From Unio delphinus (lineage: Eukaryota > Mollusca > Bivalvia > Unionida > Unionidae), in NCBI GenBank assembly GCA_029339505.1, contig JAQISU010000033.1:3919001-3983000 (forward strand): a stretch of DNA of 64,000 nucleotides, in the 5' to 3' direction. Positions 1 to 16,443 of this stretch are shown here, in pieces. A model generated the notes under the pieces. The model had not been told where the DNA came from. It saw only the letters and a program-made list of their open reading frames with translations, and ran no database searches. The position numbers and the translations under genes are program-made. Each line of letters opens with the position of its first letter. The stretch's first letter is position 1.

Positions 1-265
1 AACAATAGGAAAAGCATGAAAAACGATGTGTATGTTTTTACAGGATGCTTATCCACCACAGAAACATCAGAAATTAAATACATTATTGGGAACTTTCCAC
101 AATACATACAGTAATGGGACATTCCATTTTGGATTTTTTATTAATTAGTATCAGTGAAATTTACCATTCTTTAACTTTTGCAATTTTGCAGTTTTATTTT
201 TATTTTGGCACAGTTGTTTATGTGTGTATATATATATACTTATATTTTTTCATATTTTATTGCAG

Positions 266-6511
<6,246 letters not shown>

Positions 6512-6733
6512 TCATGACCACAGACTGGTTCAGTTTTGTTTTTATTTGTATGCTTGTGCCAAACAAAATACATTTATAAGCATTTGATAAATTAGTCTAA
6601 ACTGCAGGAACAATACTGCTGAAAATAAGTTATTACCCTAAACTGCTGAATCTATACTAGTAAAAAGCAGTTGTCTTTTTTGATAAATTAAGACTCAGAG
6701 ATATTTGTGATCATCTTGCTTCGGGTTTTACTT

Positions 6734-6738
<5 letters not shown>

Positions 6739-6827
<89 letters not shown>
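6739..6827. repeat. (TA)n microsatellite
   Basis: About 88 bp of AT dinucleotides, about 230 bp downstream of the SLC37 stop codon, so probably inside the 3' UTR or just past it. Confidence 0.97.
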
Positions 6828-6830
<3 letters not shown>

Positions 6831-7388
6831 TTAGGATAGTTCATTATCCATTCAATCAATATTGTCATTATCACTGAAATTTAGTGTTCCAGATTAACTT
6901 TACCATTCATTAAGCTTTGGGCAAGCATGTGTTGAAACAACTATAGCAAAATCCTTTTGAAATATCTTGTCCAGTCTGAAAATTACTGGTTTCATCCCAC
7001 CTAAATGGTAATTATGAATGATGTGGACTTGGCTGTGTCATTATTAACAGCTAGATGAATATTTGTGGGCATTAACTTGTTTTGAGCAGTATGTGTTATA
7101 ATGTATTTAGTATTAATTATGAATTCTTGACAGGTGAAACTGAGCAGAATGATAGTCGTGGGATAATAATCAAAACACTGTATATCATGGCAGTGTGAAA
7201 AACTCAGTTGTGCAGAGTACTTGTTTATCTTATTGTTACCCATTGATGCCATTTTATTATATTTTAACTTTACTATATAAGTATAAAGCATGACCTGAAA
7301 GTAGAAAGGGCAAAAATGAGATATCGTATTTATGAGGAATTTTTGTGTATCTTTGCTATTGTTTTTAAGCCAGTATGACAGGCATGTG

Positions 7389-7390
<2 letters not shown>

Positions 7391-7442
<52 letters not shown>

Positions 7443-7452
7443 GGGGGGGGGG
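7391..7452. repeat. (GA)n microsatellite followed by a poly-G run
   Basis: About 48 bp of GA dinucleotides followed by about 12 consecutive G and a purine-only stretch up to about 7480. The whole block is a polypurine tract. Confidence 0.95.
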
Positions 7453-9998
7453 AAAGAAGGGGGAGGATAGGGGAGAGAGAGATATTTTCCTCACAGCACT
7501 TGTAAATCAGTAAGCCCCTGACTGATTCATTTCATATTTAGAATATTAAATCTTCACATATGTACATTCTCTTTATACCACTCCAGGCCCTGGGTGTGGC
7601 ATGGGATCAATAATTATGCTGTATTATGAGTACACGTTTTGGTAAAATGGGGCCGTACATATATATAAAATGGGTTGTGTCCTTTAATATATTGATGCAT
7701 TCTCTCTGGGATATATCATATATTTCTTAAAATACAGTTCTTGCTTTGTTTCAAAATGCATTAGTGATGTTCATTAAAACAGACTATGTGCAAACTTCAC
7801 ATGGTAATTGTCATGAATGCAATGTGCATGCCTCTATGTCCATCCATCAGTCAGTCCATGCCATAGATTTTCTGCCATCACTTGATGCCCAAAACAATCA
7901 CTTAATTGAGTTGTTACTAAACTGCTCATGAATTAAATATATGGAGTTCTAACCATAATGTTTGGAGGGTTCAGTTTGGATCATTTGTTTGCTTGCAATA
8001 ATCATATACACTGAGTCAATCCAAATATCCAGTGGATTACATTTGTCTAGTTGACTTTTATTTTAAAAGTCAGCTTGATATCAGTATCTTTCTTACATGG
8101 AAGTTATGAAAACCAGTCTTGCATCACCAGATACCAATATGGTGGTGATAAAGTGTAGCCACTTACTGTATGGCCTAGCAAACTTGAAATGTTGTTAGAT
8201 TGAGTGATACATTCATACAATCTATATTTAAATTATTCATTTTCTCAGAAATTGTGCATATTAAAATCATTATGCCTTTAATCTGCTGAAAGACAAGATA
8301 AACCTATTTTGTTGATAAAATGTGTTGTGTTACTTGCAGTTTGCATCGCTAATCTCATGGCACAAATATATTAATCCACATTTTCAAAAGTTTTAGTGAA
8401 AGAAATATTAAATGAAAATTGTATACTGGTTGTAATAAAAAAAAATAAATAATGAAATAACACAAAATTCTCCATATTTATATATTCTGAGAACAACTTT
8501 TGGAGTTTTGTTGTATCACATGACTAATGTTGATGTGCTCTCTACTTAATAAATCAGACTGGCCAGATAGCTGGTTTTTAATTTTAAAAAAAGTATCTGA
8601 GTTTCATTTAATATATTTTAATTTTTGTACAACAACATTATAAAAGAGTTTGTTGTTGATATCATGTGACAATTGGACATCTGACGATGTCATTTAAAAT
8701 TTATGAAAGCATGTGGCTAGTAATGCAGATAGTGAGTACTAGGTCAGGTTTTATCTATGCCATAGTTTCGTCTTGTCTGTCAGCAGATTTATAACAACGA
8801 TTATGACACTTGCCATTTCTGAGAAAATAATTTTGCTGTCCATTTCATGCAGGTATGAGTCCATATAACATTAAATTTTCTAAGCCCATTGGTAAGTAAC
8901 TACCATTTGTCGCTACCACATGGTGGTAAAAAATTCCAATATTTCAGTATGCAGTTGCACTGATACCATGCTAACGAATTGCAAGAAGATTAAGTGATTT
9001 TACAGAAAATTCAGTTCTTGTTTATGCAACAGTATATAATTTTTAATGACTTTTGTCAAACTTTAAATCAGCCCATTTGAAAATGTTTTTTAAATGGATT
9101 TTTAAACATTGTCTTAAGAAGATTAGGTTTTAAAAAAAACCCTGTTTGGGATTTTAATGGCACAGATAAATTCCAGGTTAAACTCTTTTCGTTACTAGAC
9201 AAGATTCTAAGTATTTGCATTTCTTGTTCTTTTATACTATAATAAGAAGTGTTAGTTTCTATGAGATGCATGTGTGTGTGTTGTGTGTGTGTGTGTGTTG
9301 CTATATAATTCTTTAGAATAAGAGGTTTGAAAGGAAACAAACCATAATTTATGATCATTATGTTGTTCCCACTTAGCAACATAATGCAGCAAAATAAAGT
9401 TAGAATTTTTATTCTGTACATTGAAATGGCTTTGCATGCCAAATTATAGGAATATAATCAAACTTGTTTTGTGTGATACAATTTGTGGTTTTGTACATGA
9501 TCATCTTTTCTGACTGCGATGATTTTGGAGTCTTGAAAGAGAAACATCCTTAGATTAAGAAAATGCATGTTTTATAATTAAAATGTTTTTTGATTCCATT
9601 CAGTAATGGTCATATGTGAACATTGTGAAAAGTAATTTCATTCTTGAAATTTATCTTTAGAAAAGCGTGGGAACCATGTTTATATCCCTGGTGATATCCA
9701 TGTCTTGGTTGATCATATGCAACAATTGAAAATGTTTTATTAAGTTTTTTTTTTATTTTTAGAAATTGTAAATATTTTCATCTACTTTTTTTAAAAGTCT
9801 TGCACATTATATTGAAATGCTGAGTTTACAGTTTTGCAGCATATGCAGTTCATCTTGTGTTGTTTTAATGCCTGCTTTTCAAGTGTTCTTTTCAAAACTG
9901 TTCTGAGCTGTTGCTTCAAACTTTAAAATTAACGTCTTGAATGAGCTTTGTTTCAATCGTGCCATATTGGCAGGAGTATATGTGGCCTCAGGGCACAT

Positions 9999-10074
9999 TG
10001 ACACTTTTCTGTAAGCATATGGAGACATAAATATCTCTTTTCTGTAAAGCATATGGAGACATAAATATCTCTCT
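9999..10074. repeat. Short tandem duplication (about 37 bp, two copies)
   Basis: The phrase CTTTTCTGTAAGCATATGG followed by AGACATAAATATCTCT occurs twice in direct succession with one or two differences. Confidence 0.85.
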
Positions 10075-11187
10075 TTTTCCCCATGGACAGTGTTGATGTT
10101 TTAATCCAATATTAAGTTTTATCAAGTCTCAAGAATAAATGGGTCACAAGGTTGATGGGTCACAGTGACATACTTTTCACACCATGTTGAATACATACAT
10201 TTTTTATCTTTACTTTTCTGTGACACATTTGCATGTCCATTCATCAAACTAGTAGATTAATTTTTTAGACTTACATTCATACCCTTTAAAGTAATGATAG
10301 TGACCTATTTTTGCTATATTGACCATTTTAGACTTCTTTTATTCATTCTGTGGCAATACAAGCGAGACATTGAATTTCGATTTTATTTATTAAATTTTAT
10401 ATGTAAATATCATATCCAATCTTAAAGCTTTTAGCAATAACAAATTAATGATTGGTCAGTCACTTATAAGATTTTCAGAGAAAAAGTCACATTCATACCA
10501 TTCCCATGTTTTGTCTGTATTTCTGCTGTGTGTGTGGATATTATTGTCCCAATGAAGCCAGCTCATGAAGAAATTATTGAAATGTTTAAAATTTTGTAGT
10601 CATGAGATTTTGAATGTGTAGAATTTATTCTTATTACAATGCAGAAAATATAAATTTTCTCAACTGCCAGCAGACCCAAGGTCAATTACTTGTAAACAAT
10701 ATAAATTTACAATAACATTTTTTTTTTTACAGTTACAATTACTCTTTTTGGGGCAGAGTAATTGATTAAGAATGTAGTTGGTCTCTTTGTTTTCTTTTCA
10801 TGTTTCTAAACAAGATTAAATATGTTTTAGTCAATATATTACACATTTTAGAAATAATGTACTCTTTCCTTTAAAATGACAATGCAAGTTCCAAATATGC
10901 ATTCATTAAAATGTAAGCATGTAGTGAGAAGAAAATAAACGTGAACTTAATTATTCCTGGGTAGATTTTTTTCACTGTGATTGACTGAATTACAGTACTT
11001 TGTTTTTAGAAAATGTCAGATTACTATTTATTATGTTACCTCAAAAAATCAGTTATTACTTTGAATCACATAGCATCATGTTATGATTACCCAATCGATA
11101 CATGCAAATGCTATTCTTTCCAGCTATAGGGTCATATATTACCAATAACATTGTAATACAAAACATTATATCATATAGGCTCCAATG

Positions 11188-11189
<2 letters not shown>

Positions 11190-11256
<67 letters not shown>
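11190..11256. repeat. (TA)n microsatellite
   Basis: About 67 bp of TA dinucleotides upstream of the Tigger-like element. Confidence 0.97.
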
Positions 11257-11262
<6 letters not shown>

Positions 11263-12236
11263 GGTCTCAATTTTGTATGTATACCTGTACATTATTTATT
11301 TTCCTACTAGCATATGATAAACGTCAATATTGCATCATATGTCAGTACCATCCTAGAATTACTTTAGTTTTGTAATACAGTCCTACCCGTTTATCTCGAC
11401 ATTCTCGGGACCGAGGAAATATTGTCGAGATAAGCGGATGTCGAGATAAGTGTTTGGGGGCGGGGGGGGGGGGGGTCTGCAAAAAAAAAAAATGCAAGTT
11501 AAATTCTTCAGTAAGGGGTAACCGGTCATCAGTGAGTAGTATTTACACTTTGAGAAAAACAATGTAAATTTTTAGTGTGTGAGGACAAAACTAGAGTGAA
11601 AAACACTTGTATATTGACAAATAACATTTTGGTTATTTTTGTGTAATAAAGTCCACGATAAAATATTGCATCGGTCAAATCCTGATATGAAAAACGTGAG
11701 AGATTCAATGTCAGCATTAGCACATGTGTGTCTAGTTGTTAGTTGCATGCTTCAAGTACATGTACATGTACTTAAATCAGCCTTGATTTCGGTCAGTCTG
11801 TTCCCATGTTGAGGCTACCAAGGTGATGGGGCTTTTCATGGGGAAATGAAAACCTGTCAACACGTTTGTTTAAACAGTACATGTATTTATTTATATATAA
11901 GTCATCGTGAAAAGTACATCAAAGAAAACAAGAGATACATGGCTGATATGATTAATGAAGGTATAATATTGTATTAATTGACCCAAAAAAAGTATTAAAA
12001 AAATTATTCTTACAATACAATATTATAACAAGTGGAATACATTTAAAATACGTCTCAGAGATAGCAGTTCAAAATACATATATGTAACAGTAAAAGATTT
12101 TAATGACAAATACATGTAAATGTAGTTGAAATTATTGTCTATAACATAATCAATGCAAAAAAATTACAATAAAATTTCATTTAATTTAAATAATTATAAT
12201 TAAATGTTTGCACAACAAGTGTGCACGGAAGATACT

Positions 12237-13489
12237 TCATGCAAGCTTCTTCAGCTTGAGTCTTGATATCTGTTCTCTCTGGAGAAGACGCTGCAACTTT
12301 TCCAAGTGACCATGAGCTTCTTCTGATATTGCTAACGAGTTTGACTGAGCAAAATATCTTGTCAAGCCATCACACATTGAAAAAGCCTCTCTGCAAGAAA
12401 CACATGGCAAAGGTGGTGTTTCCGATTCATCATCATCAATCATGTCTTCCGTGCCATCTTCTAAAACGTCATTTTTTACGGCAGCAATAATGTCATCATC
12501 TGTAAGAGCTGCCCGACATTGTTCCTTATCGTCCGTTTCAATAGCCATCCGAACAAAATCATCCATTGGAATTCCAATACCTTCATATAAGCCATCATCT
12601 TCTTCAAGATGTGGGATATCTGATGGGGAGAAGCCATGAAATTCTTCATTTTCAGGAAAGAACGCGTGCATAAAGCAGTTCTGTATTGTCTCTGGCTTCA
12701 CTAATCCCCAAGCTTTCCTGAGGTTGTAGAGAGCCCCAAGCAAATCTTCCTTAAATTGTTCTTGCTGATCAATCGCAGCCAGCTTTTTATGGGCGAGAAG
12801 TTTTCGATAATGTAGTTTCAGATTCTGGATGATACCTTGATCCATTGGCTGTATGAGTGATGTTGTATTAGGCGGAAGAAAAATTAGTTGCACATGTTGA
12901 AGATTGTCCACATGTGGGTGTGCGGAACAATTATCCACAAGCAACGCAATTTTTCTTCCTTGCACTTTCATTTTTCTGTCCAGTTTTCTTATCCACTCCA
13001 TAAAAATATTTGACGTCATCCAAGCTTTTGTGTTCGCATAATAATCCACAGGAAGATGATGCACATTTTTAAAACAGCGAGGCTTCTTGGACTTTCCAAT
13101 AACTAGAAGTGGCATTTTATCATTGCCAATCATGTTTGATGTGACTAGAACAGAAATGCGATCTTTGGGTTGTTTCCCACCAACACATGGTTGACCTTTG
13201 ATGCAGTACGTCTTGTCTGGAGTACACTTAAAGAATAAAGCGGTTTTGTCCGCATTATATATATCCTCAGACTTATAGTTCTGCAATATATCTTTAAGTT
13301 GGGTTTTCCATTCATCAAGCTGTGATGTGTCTGCTGAGTTTGCTTCTCCACAAATCCTTTTGTATCCAATATTATGACGATCTTTAAAGTGACTGAACCA
13401 ACCACTTGTTGCAGCGAAGTTCTCCACACAAAGTTTTTTGCAAATTCTTTCGCTTTTTCGATGATCATATCACGATCTATGGATAAAGT
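12237..13489 (-). pseudogene. Tigger/pogo transposase, DDE catalytic part (frameshifted, interrupted)
   Basis: An open frame of 396 codons (12237-13427) has the DDE_1 superfamily endonuclease layout. The first Asp is in YNADKTALF, the second in LLVDNCSAHPH, the third in LIQPMDQGII. It follows the end of a CENP-B-like second HTH (GWFSHFKDRHNIGYKRICGE). Such transposases cut and paste their own element. The three catalytic Asp are present, although the usual NADE motif reads NADK. Upstream, the frame continues (IIEKAKEFAK) only after a one-base shift in a homopolymer at about 13434-13439. Further upstream the gene is split by foreign DNA. The C-terminus is rich in Asp/Glu and a CVSC motif, as in related Tigger proteins. 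It is inactive as it stands. Confidence 0.92.
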
Positions 13490-14774
13490 TCGATTAATGA
13501 GTTTTTTATAGATATAACCGCCCACTAGGGGCATTTGTATATCTTTTATAGCCACCCTGACGGTGGCCATTTTAGGTCCTTTGGGGGGGGTCGCTACTCC
13601 CCCCCTCAGGATTTACAGTGCTTAATTGCACTATATTTTAAGTAGGGCGTTCTCCCGAATTACTAAAAGTAACTATCGGGAGAAATGAAGGCCCTTTGGG
13701 GTGGGTAGGAATAGTACCTACACACACCCACCCCTATCATCCAATCAAGCTGTAAACAAGGTAGCGAGGGGAAAAGTTTCCTCATTTCGCTAGTAATTTT
13801 GATGAGCGGATACGGCAAAGGTGGAAAGGGTCCAGGTCCAGGAGGCGGGGGCGACACAGCAGCACACACCAGAGCACGCAGACAGCCAGACAGCACAGCA
13901 AAGGACGCAGCCCACACCTGAAACAACAAGGTCATACTAAAGGTCAAATTCAGTCCAGTTATACTAATGGACAAATAACTTCCAATAATGTGTTAGCCAC
14001 CTGTGCAATTATTCAAATATTAAAGTTGAAGAATTGTTATTTAACATCCTATCGTTCTAAAATTCTAGTACATAAGTGTACATATTTTAAGTCCCTAACA
14101 AATTTAGAAAATTAAAATGTCTAAACGACATATAGTAGTGTAGTCAATGGTAGCTTGTTTTTATTTATGAATTTTGCTGGAGGTACCAAAATAAGTCATA
14201 TCAGCTTTTTAGGGCCACGGAAAAGTTATTCAAGGAGGGGTACTCGTAACCAAATGAGTCCCCTATTATTCAGGCAAGTGAAATGGCAATGTGAAAATCA
14301 CATCTTGCTCCGCAGACATCGTCTTCGGGGTGTAGTAGTTGGTAGCCACAGAGTTTCTCATGTGGCCTCCTATCCCTGCTATCTGGCTAACTTTTATCTT
14401 GTACGCTGCTGAATTATGGTTGTCGAAACTGTTTGCTCCCCGTGTATCCCCTCCATTTTCGCCCAAACAATAGTGACGCCATAGCCTCGTGCTTGGGCGG
14501 CCATCTTGGTTCTCCACGTGGCGCCATTTCTTGGTCAGCTTTGTACAGATTTTACAGCAAACTAACTTCTGGTGGCTGATATCCTCAGTGGTGAAGTTAG
14601 CAGTAGAGTTTCCTCGATACTGCCTCTCCTTATTACTCCTATGGGTGCCTGCTTTGGGTCACTCCTAAATGGTAATATTTATCCACTGGGTCCATGCTCA
14701 CTCTGGTCAGCTCGCCGTCCCGGTCCTGCCTGCTCCGTGTTCACCGCCTGAATGGAATAGATGAATGTATCGAT
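13490..14774. mobile_element. Unclassified insertion within the Tigger transposase
   Basis: About 1.28 kb separates two copies of ATGGATAAAGT (11 bp, at about 13478-13488 and 14783-14793, each within a few bases), which fits a target-site duplication made when a second element landed in the transposase gene. The insert is more GC-rich than its surroundings. It holds a G-rich and C-rich hairpin-like stretch at 13578-13608, a short open frame at 13802-13921, and unique-looking sequence to 14770. I see no reverse transcriptase, transposase or clear terminal inverted repeats. An 11-bp duplication would fit a MULE or a LINE/SINE-type insertion; I cannot decide. Confidence 0.5.
13802..13921 (+). 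other. Small ORF with a histone-H4-tail-like N-terminus (39 codons)
   Basis: The frame begins MSGYGKGGKGPGPGGGG and then becomes an Ala/Thr/Arg-rich run before TGA at 13919-13921. The first ten residues resemble the start of histone H4 (MSGRGKGGKG), but the similarity ends there and no histone fold follows. It lies inside the insertion that splits the Tigger transposase. It may be a captured or decayed fragment, or coincidence of a GC-rich stretch. No function is assigned. Confidence 0.25.
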
Positions 14775-15074
14775 GGATAAAGTGGAATGTGCAATGCGGG
14801 TTTCATTGAACCATTTTGCTGTGGCTTCCTCCACCTCTACAAATTTAGCAGTCTTCTGCTTCTTCCTTTGGTGCATGCAGTTACCTTCAACATAGTCTTT
14901 CTTTACAGACTCAGCAGCTTTCATCCATCCTGACAGGGTGTTATGTTTAATTGAAAATTTTTCGCAGACGTCTTTGTGAGATGCTCCACCCTCAACTTCA
15001 ATAACAGCCAGATATTTAGTTTCCAGAGAATGTAAATTTAATTTGCGTTTTACACTGGTGTTGGTAGCCATCAT
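14775..15074 (-). pseudogene. Tigger/pogo transposase, N-terminal DNA-binding part
   Basis: Starting at about 15071-15074 on the minus strand, the product begins MATNTSVKRKLNLHSLETKY and contains a CENP-B N-terminal / Psq-type helix-turn-helix (VIEVEGGASHKDVCEKFSIK, then NTLSGWMKAAE). This leads into the start of a Tc5-type second HTH (FVEVEEATAKWFNETRIAHS). The homology stops at a TLSID motif around 14775. The same TLSID codons reappear at about 13480-13490, where the rest of the protein resumes, showing that the gene was split by an insertion. In a working element this domain binds the subterminal repeats. Confidence 0.85.
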
Positions 15075-15219
15075 AAATATAAACTTATAAAGAAGACTTT
15101 CACAGCACAATACTCTTGTTTTAATCACTGATCACTTTGGAAAATGCAATAATCTATCAGGGATCATTACTTTTATGTTAGTTGCCGTGAGAGGCCAACT
15201 TAATAACTTTTAATCCCCC

Positions 15220-15640
15220 ACGACATTAAAGCCTGGCGGCAAGATCAACTAATTGTTGAATAAGTACATGTTGTAACTGGCCTCTTGCAAATATAAATGG
15301 TTAGGCTGGAAAATTAAAATTGGTGGCAAGATCAACTAATTGTTAAACAAAGTATGGGCCGGAACTCGCAGCTGGTTGACATTAACGATTAGACGGTGAA
15401 ATTTATACCTGGCGGCAAGATCAGACTGTTGTTGAAACAAAGTATGGGTTGGAACTCGCAGCTGGTCAACATGAACGATTAGACGGTGAAATTTATACCT
15501 GGCGGCAAGATCAAACTGTTGTTGAAACAAAGTATGGGTCGGAAGTCGCAGCTGGTCGACATGAACGATTAGGTGGCAAAATTGTATACTGGTGGCAAGA
15601 TCAAGTAATTGTTAAACAAAGTATTGGTCTTAACCGGCAG
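15220..15640. repeat. 90-bp tandem repeat inside the Tigger element
   Basis: The phrases AGACGGTGAAATTTATAC, TGGCGGCAAGATCAA and GGAACTCGCAGCTGGT recur at a spacing of 90 bp (for example 15391 and 15481). There are about four complete or partial units with shorter variants at both edges. Confidence 0.9.
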
Positions 15641-15643
15641 TTT

Positions 15644-15840
15644 GTCGACATAAACGTTTTGAAAACAAAGGATTTGTTCAAGCTGAGACCAAGGGCTTCT
15701 GTCGACATAAACGTTTTTCTTTTATCTCGACGTCGACATAGGCATGACATTTTGATAGTAATAGTAGACAACGGGACCGGGACTTTGCTTTTTTGTCGAC
15801 ATAGGCGGCTTGTCGAGATAAGCGATGTCGATATAAACGG
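15644..15840. promoter_or_regulatory. Subterminal TGTCGAnATAA motif cluster, likely transposase binding sites
   Basis: Variants of TGTCGACATAAACG, TGTCGACATAGG and TGTCGAGATAAGC occur at least six times before the right end, and TGTCGAGATAAGCGG occurs twice just inside the left end (11424-11450). CENP-B/pogo-type transposases bind repeated subterminal boxes, so this is the probable target of the N-terminal domain. That assignment is inference. Confidence 0.55.
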
Positions 15841-16077
15841 GTAGGACTGTATTTGAAAATTAACCATAACTGTATGGTAAAATTAACAAAAAAGTCAGAT
15901 CGATTCAATATGAAATAAGCTAGTCTAGTCAGTAAATGATACAGTTGTGTCCAAATTTAAGTATGAATGAATTGATACAATTACATAATGACCATAAGGT
16001 CTAACGATGTATCATTTGTATCACACTATTGGTGTGGTGATGTGAAATGTGATTGCAATTACATATTACTGTGTAAT

Positions 16078-16443
16078 AACATCAGTAGATTTAGCTGTAT
16101 ACTAACATCACTAGGCTTTGCTAAATACTATCGTCACTAGACTTTGCTGTACACTAACATCATTAGACTTTGCTGTACACTAACATCCCTAGTCTTTGCT
16201 GTAAACTAACATCACTAGACATTGTTGTACACTAACATCACTAGACATTGCTGTATACTAACATCACTAGACTTTGCTGTACACTAACATCACTAGTCTT
16301 TGCTGTATACTAACATCACTAGACATTGCTGTATACTAACATCACTAGACTTTGCTGTACACTAACATCACTAGTCTTTGCTGTATACTAATATCACTAG
16401 ACATTGCTGTATACTAACATCACTAGGCTTTACTGTACACTAA
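16078..16443. repeat. 26-bp minisatellite
   Basis: About 13 to 14 tandem copies of a unit like CTTTGCTGTACACTAACATC plus ACTAGA, with point differences (TATACT/ACACT, GACTT/GACAT). Intergenic. Confidence 0.95.

Larger units (their letters stand above)
6512..11377. other. SLC37 3' UTR and intergenic sequence, no gene seen
   Basis: I see no convincing coding exon here; open frames are short, low-complexity or unrecognised. The first AATAAA-type signal I noticed downstream of the stop is near 8434-8447, so the 3' UTR could be about 2 kb, but this is inference. The stretch also holds a (GA)n plus poly-G tract, a short tandem duplication and TA repeats, listed separately. Confidence 0.5.
11378..15849 (-). 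mobile_element. Tigger/pogo-family DNA transposon, full length but inactivated
   Basis: The ends are inverted repeats: CAGTCCTACCCGTTTATCTC at the left (11378) and, on the opposite strand, CAGTCCTACCCGTTTATATC at the right end (15849). Both ends are flanked by TA (11376-11377 and 15850-15851), the target duplication of the Tc1/mariner/pogo group. The transposase is on the minus strand in two blocks (12237 to about 13489, and about 14775-15074). The interior also has a 90-bp tandem repeat at 15220-15640 and a set of short subterminal motifs of the form TGTCGAnATAA. At 4472 bp it is longer than a typical Tigger element because of an internal insertion of about 1.28 kb and the tandem repeat. Confidence 0.9.

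Noticed and set aside
44..197. Open stretch after TTTTTACAG at the left edge (DAYPPQKHQKLNTLL...)
   Set aside because: It has a good-looking acceptor but no match to SLC37 and no fitting donor; the true preceding exon at 266-314 explains the protein.
9068..9442. 124-codon minus-strand open frame
   Set aside because: Composition follows AT-rich sequence and a CA/TG repeat (His-Thr run); no domain or splice context.
12263..12639. Plus-strand open frames opposite the transposase
   Set aside because: Antisense shadows of the minus-strand DDE transposase.
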